A DNA stretch of 64,000 nt from Mariniphaga anaerophila (GTDB taxonomy: Bacteria > Bacteroidota > Bacteroidia > Bacteroidales > Prolixibacteraceae): positions 62,001 through 126,000 of the forward strand of contig NZ_FQUM01000007.1 of assembly GCF_900129025.1 (NCBI RefSeq), in the 5' to 3' direction. The notes under the pieces were generated by a model that was not told the origin of the DNA, made no database searches, and worked only from the letters and a program-made list of their open reading frames with translations. Below, piece by piece: positions 7,365 to 18,215 of this stretch. A program made the position numbers and the translations under genes. The first letter of the stretch is position 1. Every line of letters begins with the position of its first letter.

Positions 7365-7832
7365 TCACTTAATCATTTTATAAACGTCAGACTCAACACT
7401 TCCGCTAAATGAATAGGATTTGAGTAATGTTGCATCGGCGCAGGTTCCTTCAAATGTAATTTTATCTGCCGATACTCTTTTTATTGTTCCGCTTACTCCA
7501 ACATACATTTCAGTACTTCCGTCGCTTAACAGGAGATTTTCGCCGAGAATAGTAACCGATGCATAGTTTGTTCCAATATCAATGGTGTTGCCCACTGTTC
7601 CCGGAACCGAAGTAATCAGAATGGAGAATTCGTCGCCTTTAGAAATGGATATTTCATTGCCTGCCATTCCAATTTCGTTGCTTGTTCCTTTCGAAATGGT
7701 GTTGCCGTTTATTACCAATTCGTATTTTCCTGAAGTTCCGGGTGTTTCATTTTCGTCGTCTTTACTGCACGCAACAAAAGTGAGCGAGAAAACGCTTAAA
7801 AGAATAAGGATGTTGAAAATTGATTTTTTCAT
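7365..7832 (-). CDS. Small lipoprotein, unknown function
   Basis: 155 residues with a lipoprotein signal peptide: hydrophobic stretch and lipobox FVAC, so Cys at about 22, followed by acidic SKDDENE. The +2 residue region resembles surface-export signals of Bacteroidota lipoproteins. The mature part is a small beta-rich domain (GKYELVINGNTISKG, GDEFSILITS, VSGTIKRVSADKITFEGTC). I do not recognise a family. It is separated by 52 nt from the DUF805 gene. Confidence 0.75.
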   Translation of the reverse strand: MKKSIFNILILLSVFSLTFVACSKDDENETPGTSGKYELVINGNTISKGTSNEIGMAGNEISISKGDEFSILITSVPGTVGNTIDIGTNYASVTILGENLLLSDGSTEMYVGVSGTIKRVSADKITFEGTCADATLLKSYSFSGSVESDVYKMIK

Positions 7833-7917
7833 AATTGATTGATTTTTTTTGAATGAGATTTACTTTGTTGATTGATATTTTGCGGGATGAAAGAAAAAGG
7901 AGCCGTTTACTGCCGGA

Positions 7918-8766
7918 CTATTTTTTCCTGAGTTTTACCATTTGCTGAATCATATTGTAAGTTCCCCGAAGTTCTTCTTCGCTCATTTGCTGCATTTCTT
8001 CGTCGTTTTTAAGGGCTGCCTTTTTCCATTCTTCGTATGACATTTGGCTCACTTTTTCCAGTTCCTTGTCCATGTCTTCCCACTCTTCCCGGTCGATTGG
8101 CTCATCGTCGAACCCTTCCAGTTTTTGAACCGGGAAATCGGGCAATTGAAAATGATTGTCGGATACCGGAATATTGAATTTTGCCGATTGCGCTTCGGTA
8201 GTGGTGGTTATACCCATTATTTTGGATTCGGCTTTTAACATCACACCTTTGTAAAACCACTGTTTAACGCCGGCCAGATTCCATATTTCGCAGTCGTAGC
8301 CCAGCACTTTTCCGTTGCCTGTTTTTTCTCCGCCCATGCTTTCGAGCATGGCTTTCCCTGCCGCTTCGGCATCTGCATCGGGCTGAAAGGCGGTAATCAT
8401 ATCCATAGCCATATCGCGGCTGGCGTATATTTGCTCCTGGTCGAAATCAACCGAATAGCTTTTGCCGTTATCCAGTTTATTTATGGTATGTGTTTGCTCG
8501 GTTTCAGTATTCGATTTTCCAAACAATTTGGTGGTTGTGGTTTGTTCAGATTGTTCTTCTTTTAACTCTACTGCGCCAAAGTTTTTAAAATAGAGGCTTT
8601 GTGTGCCGCTGCCGGTTACGGTGCTTCCCATTAATTTTCCGGAGATGGTAGTAGTATACTCTACAATACCCGATTTTACCCGGTAGCGTTTTAATTCTTT
8701 TTGGGCGTTGCTGTTGTAGCTTGTCAGTAAAGTTAGTATTGAAAGCAGAATTCCTAAGTTTTTCAT
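7918..8766 (-). CDS. Secreted DUF4412-like protein
   Basis: 282 residues with a signal peptide ending near SNAQ (about 22). The mature part resembles DUF4412/GLPGLI-type periplasmic proteins: YRVKSGIVEYTTT, a central lipid-carrier-like beta fold, GKVLGYDCEIWNL, and WFYKGVMLKAESKIMG, which is the usual closing strand pair. Past about 210 the C terminus is a highly charged, predicted coiled-coil tail. The function is unknown. It sits between an OmpA-type protein gene and a small lipoprotein gene on the same strand. Confidence 0.7.
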   Translation of the reverse strand: MKNLGILLSILTLLTSYNSNAQKELKRYRVKSGIVEYTTTISGKLMGSTVTGSGTQSLYFKNFGAVELKEEQSEQTTTTKLFGKSNTETEQTHTINKLDNGKSYSVDFDQEQIYASRDMAMDMITAFQPDADAEAAGKAMLESMGGEKTGNGKVLGYDCEIWNLAGVKQWFYKGVMLKAESKIMGITTTTEAQSAKFNIPVSDNHFQLPDFPVQKLEGFDDEPIDREEWEDMDKELEKVSQMSYEEWKKAALKNDEEMQQMSEEELRGTYNMIQQMVKLRKK

Positions 8767-8919
8767 TTTTATTGTATTAGTGGTTGTTCTTGTTTAAAAG
8801 AAGGCGGAGCTGCCGCTGAGTTGGTGTTTTCTGTAAAAGAGCTTTTTTTTTCGCTGTTGTTATATTTTCCCGGATTCGTTTTGCAACTCGGCATAGCTTA
8901 AGCAAGCTTGACTCTGCGC

Positions 8920-10191
8920 TCACAGCTTGACAAATTCAACCCTGCGGTTATTGGCTTTTCCTTCGGGGGTGTCGTTGCCTCCTATGGGTTTGCTTTCTCC
9001 CCAGCCTTTACTGCTAAGCCTGTCGGGTGCAATGCCCATTGTAATAAGTTGTTCCATTACCGTTTTTGCGCGTTGTTCAGATAGGGTTTGGTTACGTGCA
9101 TCGTCGCCATCGCTGTCGGTGTGCCCTTCCACGCTGAATTTCAGGTCGGGCTGTTTTTGCATCAGGCTGAATATTTCGCTAATGGGCCCCATGCTTTCGG
9201 GTTTTAGTGTGGCTTTGTTCACATCGAAACGAATGCCGTTGCAAACAATTTTTCCGTCTTGCATTACACGGTCGTAATATTTTACGCCACCTTTGGCAAT
9301 GCGCACGTTTTTAATGTATTGTAGTTGTTCTGGTTTGTCACCTGAATATCCTGTAAAGCAAAGGGTAAGCCCGGTCGGATTTCCTTCCATACGAGGAATG
9401 TTTATCAAACGTGTTTCATCCAGGTAAACTTTTAACTTACTTCTGGTATATGCTATTGATATATGCCTCCACATACCATTGGGATTTACTTTAGGAATTA
9501 CCTGGTAGCTATTGTCATATTCGGCTGAGTAACTGTTTATCTCTACCGCCTTATAATTGCCGTTTGATTTTTGATTCTTTTTATCGAAGAAATAGATATA
9601 AAGGTCTCGCTGATTCTCATCTTTCCAAAACCAGGCGTCTAATTCAACCGTAAATACTTCCGGCAGGTAATCGTCTTTGCTGTTTTTTAAGTAGGGAATA
9701 ATATCACCGCCTTTAGGAAAAGCAATAACATTTTCGCCATTCACATTAATAATTTCACAATTGCCCTCAACCAAATCCCAACGGCTGGGAAATTCGCCGT
9801 TTTCTTCATCGTTTGATGGGCCGTCTTCAAAAATTATTTCATCGCCCGGAACAAAATCGAAACGACTCCATTGTACATCCGTTTTCGGGGCTTGTTCCTG
9901 CTCATTTCCGCTTGTTGCTTGTTGGTTGTTTCCTGACGATTGTTGTGGGGTTTGTTCTGCTTCGTTTGTATCCTCTTTTTTGTTTTTCTTTTTTTTCTTT
10001 TTCCCGAAAAGACTGCCAATTCCTTCTTCCAGTTTATCAAATCCTTTGTCGATGGCTTTGTCGGTGTTGGAATTGGCCCGCTGGTTAGCTTCGCGGTTAA
10101 CTTTCTTTTTTACATCAACCTTTATTTGTGCCGCAGAGGTAATACTAAAAAGCAACGCTACAGAAAATAGAAGCAGAATTCTGGTTTTCAT
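8920..10191 (-). CDS. OmpA-family protein with LamG-like central domain
   Basis: 423 residues. A signal peptide (about 1-21) is followed by a basic, low-complexity linker with a run of lysines (about 64-71), then a concanavalin/LamG-like part (about 110-300, with FTVELDAWFW and WRHISIAYTR). The C-terminal OmpA domain (about 310-423) has GIRFDVNKATLKPES, VEGHTDSDGDD and LSEQRAKTVMEQL, ending in NNRRVEF. The OmpA domain should hold peptidoglycan, while the LamG-like part could bind glycans or protein. It follows the LytTR gene by 58 nt and is the nearest candidate target of that regulator. Confidence 0.88.
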   Translation of the reverse strand: MKTRILLLFSVALLFSITSAAQIKVDVKKKVNREANQRANSNTDKAIDKGFDKLEEGIGSLFGKKKKKKNKKEDTNEAEQTPQQSSGNNQQATSGNEQEQAPKTDVQWSRFDFVPGDEIIFEDGPSNDEENGEFPSRWDLVEGNCEIINVNGENVIAFPKGGDIIPYLKNSKDDYLPEVFTVELDAWFWKDENQRDLYIYFFDKKNQKSNGNYKAVEINSYSAEYDNSYQVIPKVNPNGMWRHISIAYTRSKLKVYLDETRLINIPRMEGNPTGLTLCFTGYSGDKPEQLQYIKNVRIAKGGVKYYDRVMQDGKIVCNGIRFDVNKATLKPESMGPISEIFSLMQKQPDLKFSVEGHTDSDGDDARNQTLSEQRAKTVMEQLITMGIAPDRLSSKGWGESKPIGGNDTPEGKANNRRVEFVKL

Positions 10192-10249
10192 AATTGATTT
10201 CTTTTTGTGTTTTTTGTGAAGATACCTGGTTTTGGGGCAGTAAAATGCT

Positions 10250-10612
10250 TCAAATTTGAATGCGCTTGGTTTCGGTTTGAATTTGCAATTGGCTGTGCAG
10301 AATTTGTATTAGTTCCTTTTTTTTGCGTGAAGATGTGGGAACTTGGATGTTGTTTTTCAGTATCAGAAAATAGCCGTGCGCTTTATCAATTTTTACCAGG
10401 TGCTCCAGGTTTACGAGAAAAGACTGGTGTGGCCTGAAAAAATTAAACGGGATTAATTGCTGCTCGAACTCTTTTATGTTCCTGGAAACCACTATTGGCT
10501 GGCGGTTTACAAAATAGAAAGTGGTGTAGCTGTTTGTGCTCTTGCAATAAAGAATGTCCGATTTTGGTATTAGATGAATGGAATCGGAGGTATGTAGTAA
10601 AATACGATGCAT
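10250..10612 (-). CDS. Stand-alone LytTR DNA-binding protein
   Basis: 120 residues consisting almost only of a LytTR domain (IPKSDILYCKSTNSYTTFYF, FFRPHQSFLVNLEHLVKID). No receiver domain precedes it, and the upstream 112 nt do not encode remnants of one. It is a clear paralogue of the LytTR half of the regulator at 10725-11474 (FRPHQSFLVNL is shared exactly). It probably arose by duplication and loss of the receiver, or acts as a constitutive or competing binder at the same sites. A -7-like TAGCTTTA lies just upstream. Confidence 0.9.
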   Translation of the reverse strand: MHRILLHTSDSIHLIPKSDILYCKSTNSYTTFYFVNRQPIVVSRNIKEFEQQLIPFNFFRPHQSFLVNLEHLVKIDKAHGYFLILKNNIQVPTSSRKKKELIQILHSQLQIQTETKRIQI

Positions 10613-10724
10613 TTAACCTTTTTTTGTAAAGCTAAATGCTATTCCGTAAGCATATGGGAGGCAATTTGAATACGAGAGGCAGGAGTTTGAAAGCGTTTGA
10701 TTCTGTCGTGTTTTTGGATTAAAA

Positions 10725-11474
10725 TCAGAGATTTTCAATCAGTTGGATGAGCCTTTTTTTCTGCCGTAACGAAACCGGAATCTCTTTTTTGTTTTTCATA
10801 ATAATAAAGCCTCCGTCCGATTTGTCGATTCGTTTTACATGGTTGAGATTTACCAGAAAAGACTGGTGTGGACGAAAGAACCCATGTCCCGAAAGCAATT
10901 CTTCGTATTCGCGGATGCTTCTCGATACCATTATTTTTTCATCGTTGGCAAGGTGAAAAGTGGTGTAGCTGTTGTCGCTGCGGCAGTAAAATATATCGCA
11001 GGCATCAACAATATGCAGTGAGTCCATGGTTTTCAACACCAGTTTTTTGCCCTGGTTCTCGTTTTGCAGGGTTTCGAATAAAACCCCGGTTTGGAGCTGC
11101 TGGTTTTCGCCTTGGTTTATTTCGTCGATAGCATGTTGTATTGCCTGCTGAAATTCAACTTCGTTTACCGGTTTTAGAATGTAGTCGAGCGCACTGAATT
11201 TAATGGCTTTAAGCGCGTAAGTATCGTAGCCCGTAATAAAAACTACTTTAAACGAATAGGGCTTTAATTGCTGAAGAATATGGAATCCGGTGCTTTCGTT
11301 CAGCTCCACATCGAGCAGAACAAGGTGAGGCTTTTCCTTTTTTATAAGTTCGATGCCACTTTCTACCGAGTTGCCGATTCCTGCCAGCTTAACTTCCGGA
11401 AAATACTCTTTTAATAACCGGCGGTTAACCTCCTGCATGGCCGGTTCGTCGTCTATTACAACAGCTTTAATCAT
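10725..11474 (-). CDS. LytTR-family response regulator
   Basis: 249 residues. The receiver domain (about 1-120) has the acidic pocket D8/D9, phospho-acceptor D55 in LVLLDVEL and the conserved Lys in ILKPVNE. The LytTR DNA-binding domain (about 140-249) has SDNSYTTFHL and FRPHQSFLVNLNHVKRIDK. Its ATG overlaps the stop of the kinase gene by 4 nt (ATGA), which indicates translational coupling and pairs it with that kinase. LytTR regulators usually bind paired direct repeats and control envelope or secreted functions. Confidence 0.95.
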   Translation of the reverse strand: MIKAVVIDDEPAMQEVNRRLLKEYFPEVKLAGIGNSVESGIELIKKEKPHLVLLDVELNESTGFHILQQLKPYSFKVVFITGYDTYALKAIKFSALDYILKPVNEVEFQQAIQHAIDEINQGENQQLQTGVLFETLQNENQGKKLVLKTMDSLHIVDACDIFYCRSDNSYTTFHLANDEKIMVSRSIREYEELLSGHGFFRPHQSFLVNLNHVKRIDKSDGGFIIMKNKKEIPVSLRQKKRLIQLIENL

Positions 11475-13390
11475 ACGTCAAAAATCGGAATGTTTATAAC
11501 AATTCTTACTCCCGTTACAGAGGAGTTTGAATCGTAAAGGTTTGTCAGTTCAAATTTAAACTCTTTTTTGTGTTTTTGCTGAATTAGCTTTCTTCGTTTT
11601 TCAAATATTTCCATGGCCATCGAGCGGTGTCCTGTTGCCGGATTTGCCTTAATTCCTTTCCCGTTGTCTTCAATAATAAACTCAACCCATTGCTCTTTGT
11701 CGGTTATTTTTACTGTTAGTTGCCCCCTGTAATCGATGTTGTTGAACCCGTGTTTTATGGCGTTTTCAATAAATGGTTGAATCATCATTGGCGGGATTCG
11801 GATAAAATCGGCTTCCAGTTCTTCACTGGTAATTATTTCGAAGTTGAATTTGCCGGGCTTACGCATTTTTTCCAGTTCCATGTAATTGGCCAGCATTTTT
11901 ATTTCGTCGCTCAGGGCAATGGATTCGCTGGCCGAATATTCGAGCGTAGAACGGGTTAACGAAGCAAATTGTGCAAGGTAATTTGCAGCCTTTTTTGTGT
12001 CGTTGCCCATTATATAATTCTGAATAGAGCCCAGTACATTGAAAATAAAATGCGGGTTCATTTGCGACCGAAGTACTTTTTGTTGCAGGTCGTTTTGTGC
12101 CAGCCGTGCTTGTTTTCTGCGGATTTGCAGGATGTATAAAATCATGACAATAACAACCAGTAAAACTGCCAGCAAAATTATTCCTGCACGGAGCCGCTGG
12201 TTTTTAAGTTCGTTTTCGGTGGTGAGCAGCTCAATTTGTTGTTCTTTTTTCTGGGTTTCAAAGCGTATTTCCAATGCCTGTATTGCCTTGTTGTTGGCTT
12301 CGTTTATTATGCTGTCCTGGTAAATATGGCTTTTGTGCATTGCTGCATATGCTTTTTCCCACTGATTTTGCTTTTTGTAAATTTCTGCATAATTGGTATA
12401 GGCAGTCATCAGATTTTTTAACGAACTTACTGTTTGTGCCTGGGATGTAGCTAAATCCAGATAGTGCAACGCGTTTGTGTAATTCTTTTGTGCAATGGCA
12501 ATCTCGCTCAGGTAACAGTTGCAATAACTTTGGTAACGAAGGTCTTTGTTTTTTTGATGGAAAAATAGTGCCTGTTCGAATTTTTCTTTGGCTTTGTTGT
12601 ATTCTCCGTTTGCCAAGTAAGCCCTGCCGATCAGGTGCTCGGCAACGCCCATTCCTTCGTCTGAACCGGTTTTTAGAAGTAGGTCGCGCGAAACCTGAAA
12701 ATAATACATGGCCGAATCGTTTTGCTCTTTTATTAAAAATATTTCGCCAATCGATCCATAGTTGTAGGCAAGTGTTCGTGTGTCGTTTCGCTGCCTGGCA
12801 ATATCCGACGATTGCTGAAAATAGCTCATGGCCCGGTCGTAGTCTTTCTGAAGAATAAGGGTAGTTCCCAGTGCATTCATGGAGTACGATGATGACCGTA
12901 AATTCCCAACCGCATCGGAAATTGCCAGCGCTTTATGGAAGTACTCAATAGCCAAATCTGTAATGTCCTGTTTTCGGAATACCTGCCCCAGGTTATTGTA
13001 ATTGTAAAACAGTTGAGCGCTGTCTTTTTCCCGGATAGCCAATTCCAGCGACATATTGTGGTATTGATATGCTGTATTGTAGTTTTCGTTGTACCGGTAT
13101 TGCAGGCCTATAAAATCGTAGGCTTTCATTTCGCCTTTTACATAACCTGTGCTTTTTGCCCTTTCGGCATACTGTTTTAAAAGCGGTATATAATCGTCTC
13201 CCAGAATATTCCTTTTTTCACGGATTAGCCCGAAAGTTAACTCTAAGCTATCGGGTAGTGTTTGTGAATTTACAATTGCACGTATGCTGTCCGCCAGTCG
13301 TTTTTCTGAAAAATGGTCGGCTTTGGTTTCTAGTGCAAAAAAAAGAAGCAGAAAAAGCGCATATTTTATTGGGTGTATTTTATGTTTCAT
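11471..13390 (-). CDS. TPR-containing LytS-type sensor histidine kinase (HK1)
   Basis: 639 residues: signal peptide (about 1-24, ending ALETKA), a periplasmic array of TPR-like helices (about 60-370), a coiled coil, one membrane span (GIILLAVLLVVIVMILYIL), then a His_kinase domain with phospho-accepting H447 in QMNPHFIFN. The ATP-binding part has IENAIKHG and DNGKGIKA. It is coupled to the response regulator by a 4-nt overlap. About 150 residues around the membrane span and dimerisation domain are nearly identical to HK2 next door, while the sensor and the ATPase tail differ. Confidence 0.94.
   Translation of the reverse strand: MKHKIHPIKYALFLLLFFALETKADHFSEKRLADSIRAIVNSQTLPDSLELTFGLIREKRNILGDDYIPLLKQYAERAKSTGYVKGEMKAYDFIGLQYRYNENYNTAYQYHNMSLELAIREKDSAQLFYNYNNLGQVFRKQDITDLAIEYFHKALAISDAVGNLRSSSYSMNALGTTLILQKDYDRAMSYFQQSSDIARQRNDTRTLAYNYGSIGEIFLIKEQNDSAMYYFQVSRDLLLKTGSDEGMGVAEHLIGRAYLANGEYNKAKEKFEQALFFHQKNKDLRYQSYCNCYLSEIAIAQKNYTNALHYLDLATSQAQTVSSLKNLMTAYTNYAEIYKKQNQWEKAYAAMHKSHIYQDSIINEANNKAIQALEIRFETQKKEQQIELLTTENELKNQRLRAGIILLAVLLVVIVMILYILQIRRKQARLAQNDLQQKVLRSQMNPHFIFNVLGSIQNYIMGNDTKKAANYLAQFASLTRSTLEYSASESIALSDEIKMLANYMELEKMRKPGKFNFEIITSEELEADFIRIPPMMIQPFIENAIKHGFNNIDYRGQLTVKITDKEQWVEFIIEDNGKGIKANPATGHRSMAMEIFEKRRKLIQQKHKKEFKFELTNLYDSNSSVTGVRIVINIPIFDV
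11775..12251 (-). repeat. Homogenised kinase core, copy in HK1
   Basis: This segment aligns without gaps to 13722-14198 at a constant offset of 1947 bp. By hand I count about 16 differences over roughly 475 nt, and only a few change the protein. Similarity falls off quickly on both sides. Confidence 0.85.
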
Positions 13391-13405
13391 CCAGTTTAAA
13401 AAGAT

Positions 13406-15370
13406 TTAGAGTTTTGTATCTACGGGAATGATTATTTGTATGCGCGTGCCTTGTTGCTCCGGGGTTTCTTCGGAAATGTCAGTTATTGTCTTTGTAATAT
13501 GTTGTTTCGTTTTTTTGAAGAATAATTTACAACGCTCATCAAAAATTTGCATTGCCATACTGCGGTGTCCGTCATCTTTTAGCTCTTTCGCTTTGTTTAT
13601 ACCTACGCCGTTGTCTGTAATTCCGATGTGAAGTGTATTTCCTTTTTCATGAAAACTTAGCTGTATCAGCCCTTTTGCTTCGGTGTTTTTAAGCCCGTGT
13701 TTTATGGCATTTTCCACAAAAGGTTGAATCATCATTGGCGGGATTCGGATAAAATCGGCTTCCAGTTCTTCACTGGTAATTATTTCGAAGTTGAATTTGC
13801 CGGGCTTACGCATTTTTTCCAGTTCCATGTAATTGGCCAGCATTTTTATTTCGTCGCTCAGCGAGATGGATTCGCTGGCCGAATATTCGAGCGTGGAGCG
13901 GGTTAACGAAGCAAATTGTGCAAGGTAATTTGCAGCCTTTTTTGTGTCGTTGCCCATTATATAATTCTGAATAGAGCCCAGTACATTGAAAATAAAATGC
14001 GGGTTCATTTGCGAGCGAAGTACTTTCTGTTGCAGGTCGTTTTGTGCCAGCCGCGCCTGTTTCCTGCGGATTTGCAGGATGTATAAAATCATCACAATAA
14101 CAACCAGTAAAACTGCCAGCAAAACTATTCCTGCACGGAGCCGCTGGTTTTTAAGTTCATTTTCGGTGGTGAGCAGTTCTATCTGTTGTTCTTTTTTTTC
14201 GGTTTCGTATTTGGTTTCCAGTTCCTCAATGCTTTTTCTTACTTCCTGGTCGCGCAGTTTGTTTTCGGTCACCCGCAGCGAGTCGTTCCAGGCAAAGGCC
14301 TCGGGATAGCGGTGCAGGGCAACGTTTAGTTCGTATAGCAATTCGAGGCACTTTAGCTTCTCTGTTGAATAATACTCAATTTCTTCTTTCCGGATATTTT
14401 CTTCTGCCAGTTTCAGCGCTTTTGAGTATTCCCCGGTAAGCTGGTAAAGGCCGGATTTGAAATTATTGTTGAAAATTTCGTCGTACGGGTTTCCGCCAAA
14501 GTATTTTTCCGCTTCGGTGGCCAACTCCAGCGCTTTGGGGATGTTGTTCAGTTGCCTGTAAATATCGGCACTGTTTGTTAGTGCGGTAGAAATGCCCTGG
14601 TCGAAGTGGTGTTCGGTGCTTAAAACATGCAGGGTGTCGTAATAGGAGAGGGCTTTGTCAAATTCGTTTCTTTGTTCGGCAATTCCACCAAGGCTGTTGT
14701 ATATTTTGGCGATATCGCTGAACGAAGCACAATTTGCCACATCTTTCATTTTGTAGGCTTTAAGAACGTACTCCTCCCATTTGTTAATGTTGTTGGTCTC
14801 TTTAAAAATATTTCCAAGTGTTACATAGTGGTAGCAGATTCGCTCCGGATTATTGGCTGTTTCTTTGGTTTTTAGCGCATATAAACCATACTGAATCGCT
14901 TTGTCGTAATCGCCCGTGAAATTGTAGTTGGTGGCCAGGTTCATGCTTATTTTTGCAATTTGGCCTGCATCTTCCGTCTCTTTTGCATTTTCCAGAGCGG
15001 TCAGATATGCTTTATTCGATGCACTGAAATTGCCGATAATTGCATATTGGTTGGCCAGATAGTTGGCAATTTTCGCAGCTTCTTTATGGTCGTTTATATT
15101 TTTTGCAATGCGCAATGCTGTTTGAAACAGCTCAATCGAACGTTCGTATTCTTCATTCTCGTCGAGTTGTACTCCGAATTCGTAACAGGTATGCATTATT
15201 TTAATACTGTCGCTGCCTGCTTCTTTTATTTTTTTGTTGAAAGCCAGCTGTGTGGAATCGGGAGACTCCCCCGGCTCTTCCTGCGCCAGGCATTTTTTAC
15301 CAACGGGCCGGGTCAGTAAGAATCCGATGAGTAGACAGGATAGAACCCTGACGGCTGAGTTAATGCTCAT
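13406..15370 (-). CDS. TPR-containing LytS-type sensor histidine kinase (HK2)
   Basis: 654 residues with the same architecture as HK1: signal peptide (about 1-30), TPR repeats (about 60-370), coiled coil, membrane span, then QMNPHFIFN with H458, VENAIKHG and DNGVGINKAKE. It ends 16 nt before HK1 starts, so the two kinases are one operon. The sensors are clearly divergent, so they should sense different inputs and feed the same regulator, possibly as heterodimers since the dimerisation helices are almost identical. Confidence 0.94.
   Translation of the reverse strand: MSINSAVRVLSCLLIGFLLTRPVGKKCLAQEEPGESPDSTQLAFNKKIKEAGSDSIKIMHTCYEFGVQLDENEEYERSIELFQTALRIAKNINDHKEAAKIANYLANQYAIIGNFSASNKAYLTALENAKETEDAGQIAKISMNLATNYNFTGDYDKAIQYGLYALKTKETANNPERICYHYVTLGNIFKETNNINKWEEYVLKAYKMKDVANCASFSDIAKIYNSLGGIAEQRNEFDKALSYYDTLHVLSTEHHFDQGISTALTNSADIYRQLNNIPKALELATEAEKYFGGNPYDEIFNNNFKSGLYQLTGEYSKALKLAEENIRKEEIEYYSTEKLKCLELLYELNVALHRYPEAFAWNDSLRVTENKLRDQEVRKSIEELETKYETEKKEQQIELLTTENELKNQRLRAGIVLLAVLLVVIVMILYILQIRRKQARLAQNDLQQKVLRSQMNPHFIFNVLGSIQNYIMGNDTKKAANYLAQFASLTRSTLEYSASESISLSDEIKMLANYMELEKMRKPGKFNFEIITSEELEADFIRIPPMMIQPFVENAIKHGLKNTEAKGLIQLSFHEKGNTLHIGITDNGVGINKAKELKDDGHRSMAMQIFDERCKLFFKKTKQHITKTITDISEETPEQQGTRIQIIIPVDTKL
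13722..14198 (-). repeat. Homogenised kinase core, copy in HK2
   Basis: Partner of the segment at 11775-12251. It encodes the membrane span, the QMNPHFIFN dimerisation helices and the first part of the ATP-binding domain. Confidence 0.85.
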
Positions 15371-15637
15371 TTGTTTAATGAAGATTTTTGGTTTTCGAAT
15401 TGTAAAAATATATTTTTTGCTTAACTATTTGTGGCATAATCTGTATTGAATGCTTTTTTCTTGTTTTTTGGTTGCGTTGATGAATGGAAGAAGAGAAGAC
15501 GTTTCAGAAAAAAATCGTGTTTTTAATCTGTTTGGTTTCAGTTGTTTGGATTGGCGCCCCATACAAGTGAATAAATATTAAAAGTAAATAAGAAATCTTG
15601 CGTATTTTTAGCTGCACTTTTTCATAGGGAATTTTAA

Positions 15638-17659
<2,022 letters not shown>

Positions 17660-17680
17660 TATTTCTTTTTTCCATTTCAT

Positions 17681-17688
17681 TAACTTTG
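17681..17688 (+). promoter_or_regulatory. Promoter -7 box before the DUF6913 gene
   Basis: TAACTTTG matches TAnnTTTG exactly and lies only 11 nt before the ATG at 17700, so the transcript would be almost leaderless. It argues against the upstream start at 17649, which overlaps ligA. Confidence 0.6.
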
Positions 17689-17699
17689 TGCAAAAATAT

Positions 17700-18212
17700 A
17701 TGGGGCTGATTGAAAAATACGCTTACCGGAGACTTTACAAAAAGGCTGCATCGATTGATCGCCGGGTGAAGTTGCCTCATCCTGAAACCGTCAGGAAAGT
17801 AGGGATATTATGGGAGCCGTCAGAAAATCAGGCCTTTCAGTTTCTAAACGATCATTTTTCCCGCTCGCAAAGCATCGTGAGAAATATCTGTATTTATCCG
17901 AACAACGCCACTGCTGAACCCGGGGCAAATGTGTTGACAGCAAAAGACCTGAACTGGCTGGGTTTTCCTAAGCCGGGACTGGTGGACGATTTCATCAGTG
18001 CTGAATTTGATTTGCTGTTGAACCTGGCATTAACCCAGACGCTTCCGTTTGATTATATCACAGCGTTGAGCAGGGCATGTTTTAAGGTGGGGTGGTCGCC
18101 AAAAGAAACCAATTTTTTTGACTTGAATATTAATATTGAGGGGAAACCCGAAGCATTGTATCTGGCCAGACAACAAATTTTTTATCTTGGGCAACTTAAT
18201 AAAACTATGTAA
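17700..18212 (+). CDS. DUF6913-family protein
   Basis: 170 residues, soluble, no signal. It reads as the Bacteroidota family often found just upstream of dapA: basic N-terminal helix (IEKYAYRRLYKKAA), VGILWEP, NICIYPN, LNWLGFPK, and the closing DFISAEFDLLLNLALTQTLPFDYI block. Function unknown; the constant neighbourhood suggests a link to lysine/diaminopimelate synthesis. It ends 3 nt before dapA, which implies coupled translation. I chose the ATG at 17700 because a strong -7 box lies between ligA and this codon. Confidence 0.85.
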   Translation: MGLIEKYAYRRLYKKAASIDRRVKLPHPETVRKVGILWEPSENQAFQFLNDHFSRSQSIVRNICIYPNNATAEPGANVLTAKDLNWLGFPKPGLVDDFISAEFDLLLNLALTQTLPFDYITALSRACFKVGWSPKETNFFDLNINIEGKPEALYLARQQIFYLGQLNKTM

Positions 18213-18215
18213 ATT

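Noticed and set aside
13697-14309. Plus-strand frames within HK2
   Set aside because: The minus-strand kinase is unambiguous; the near-identical plus frames at 11720-12323 only reflect the duplicated core.
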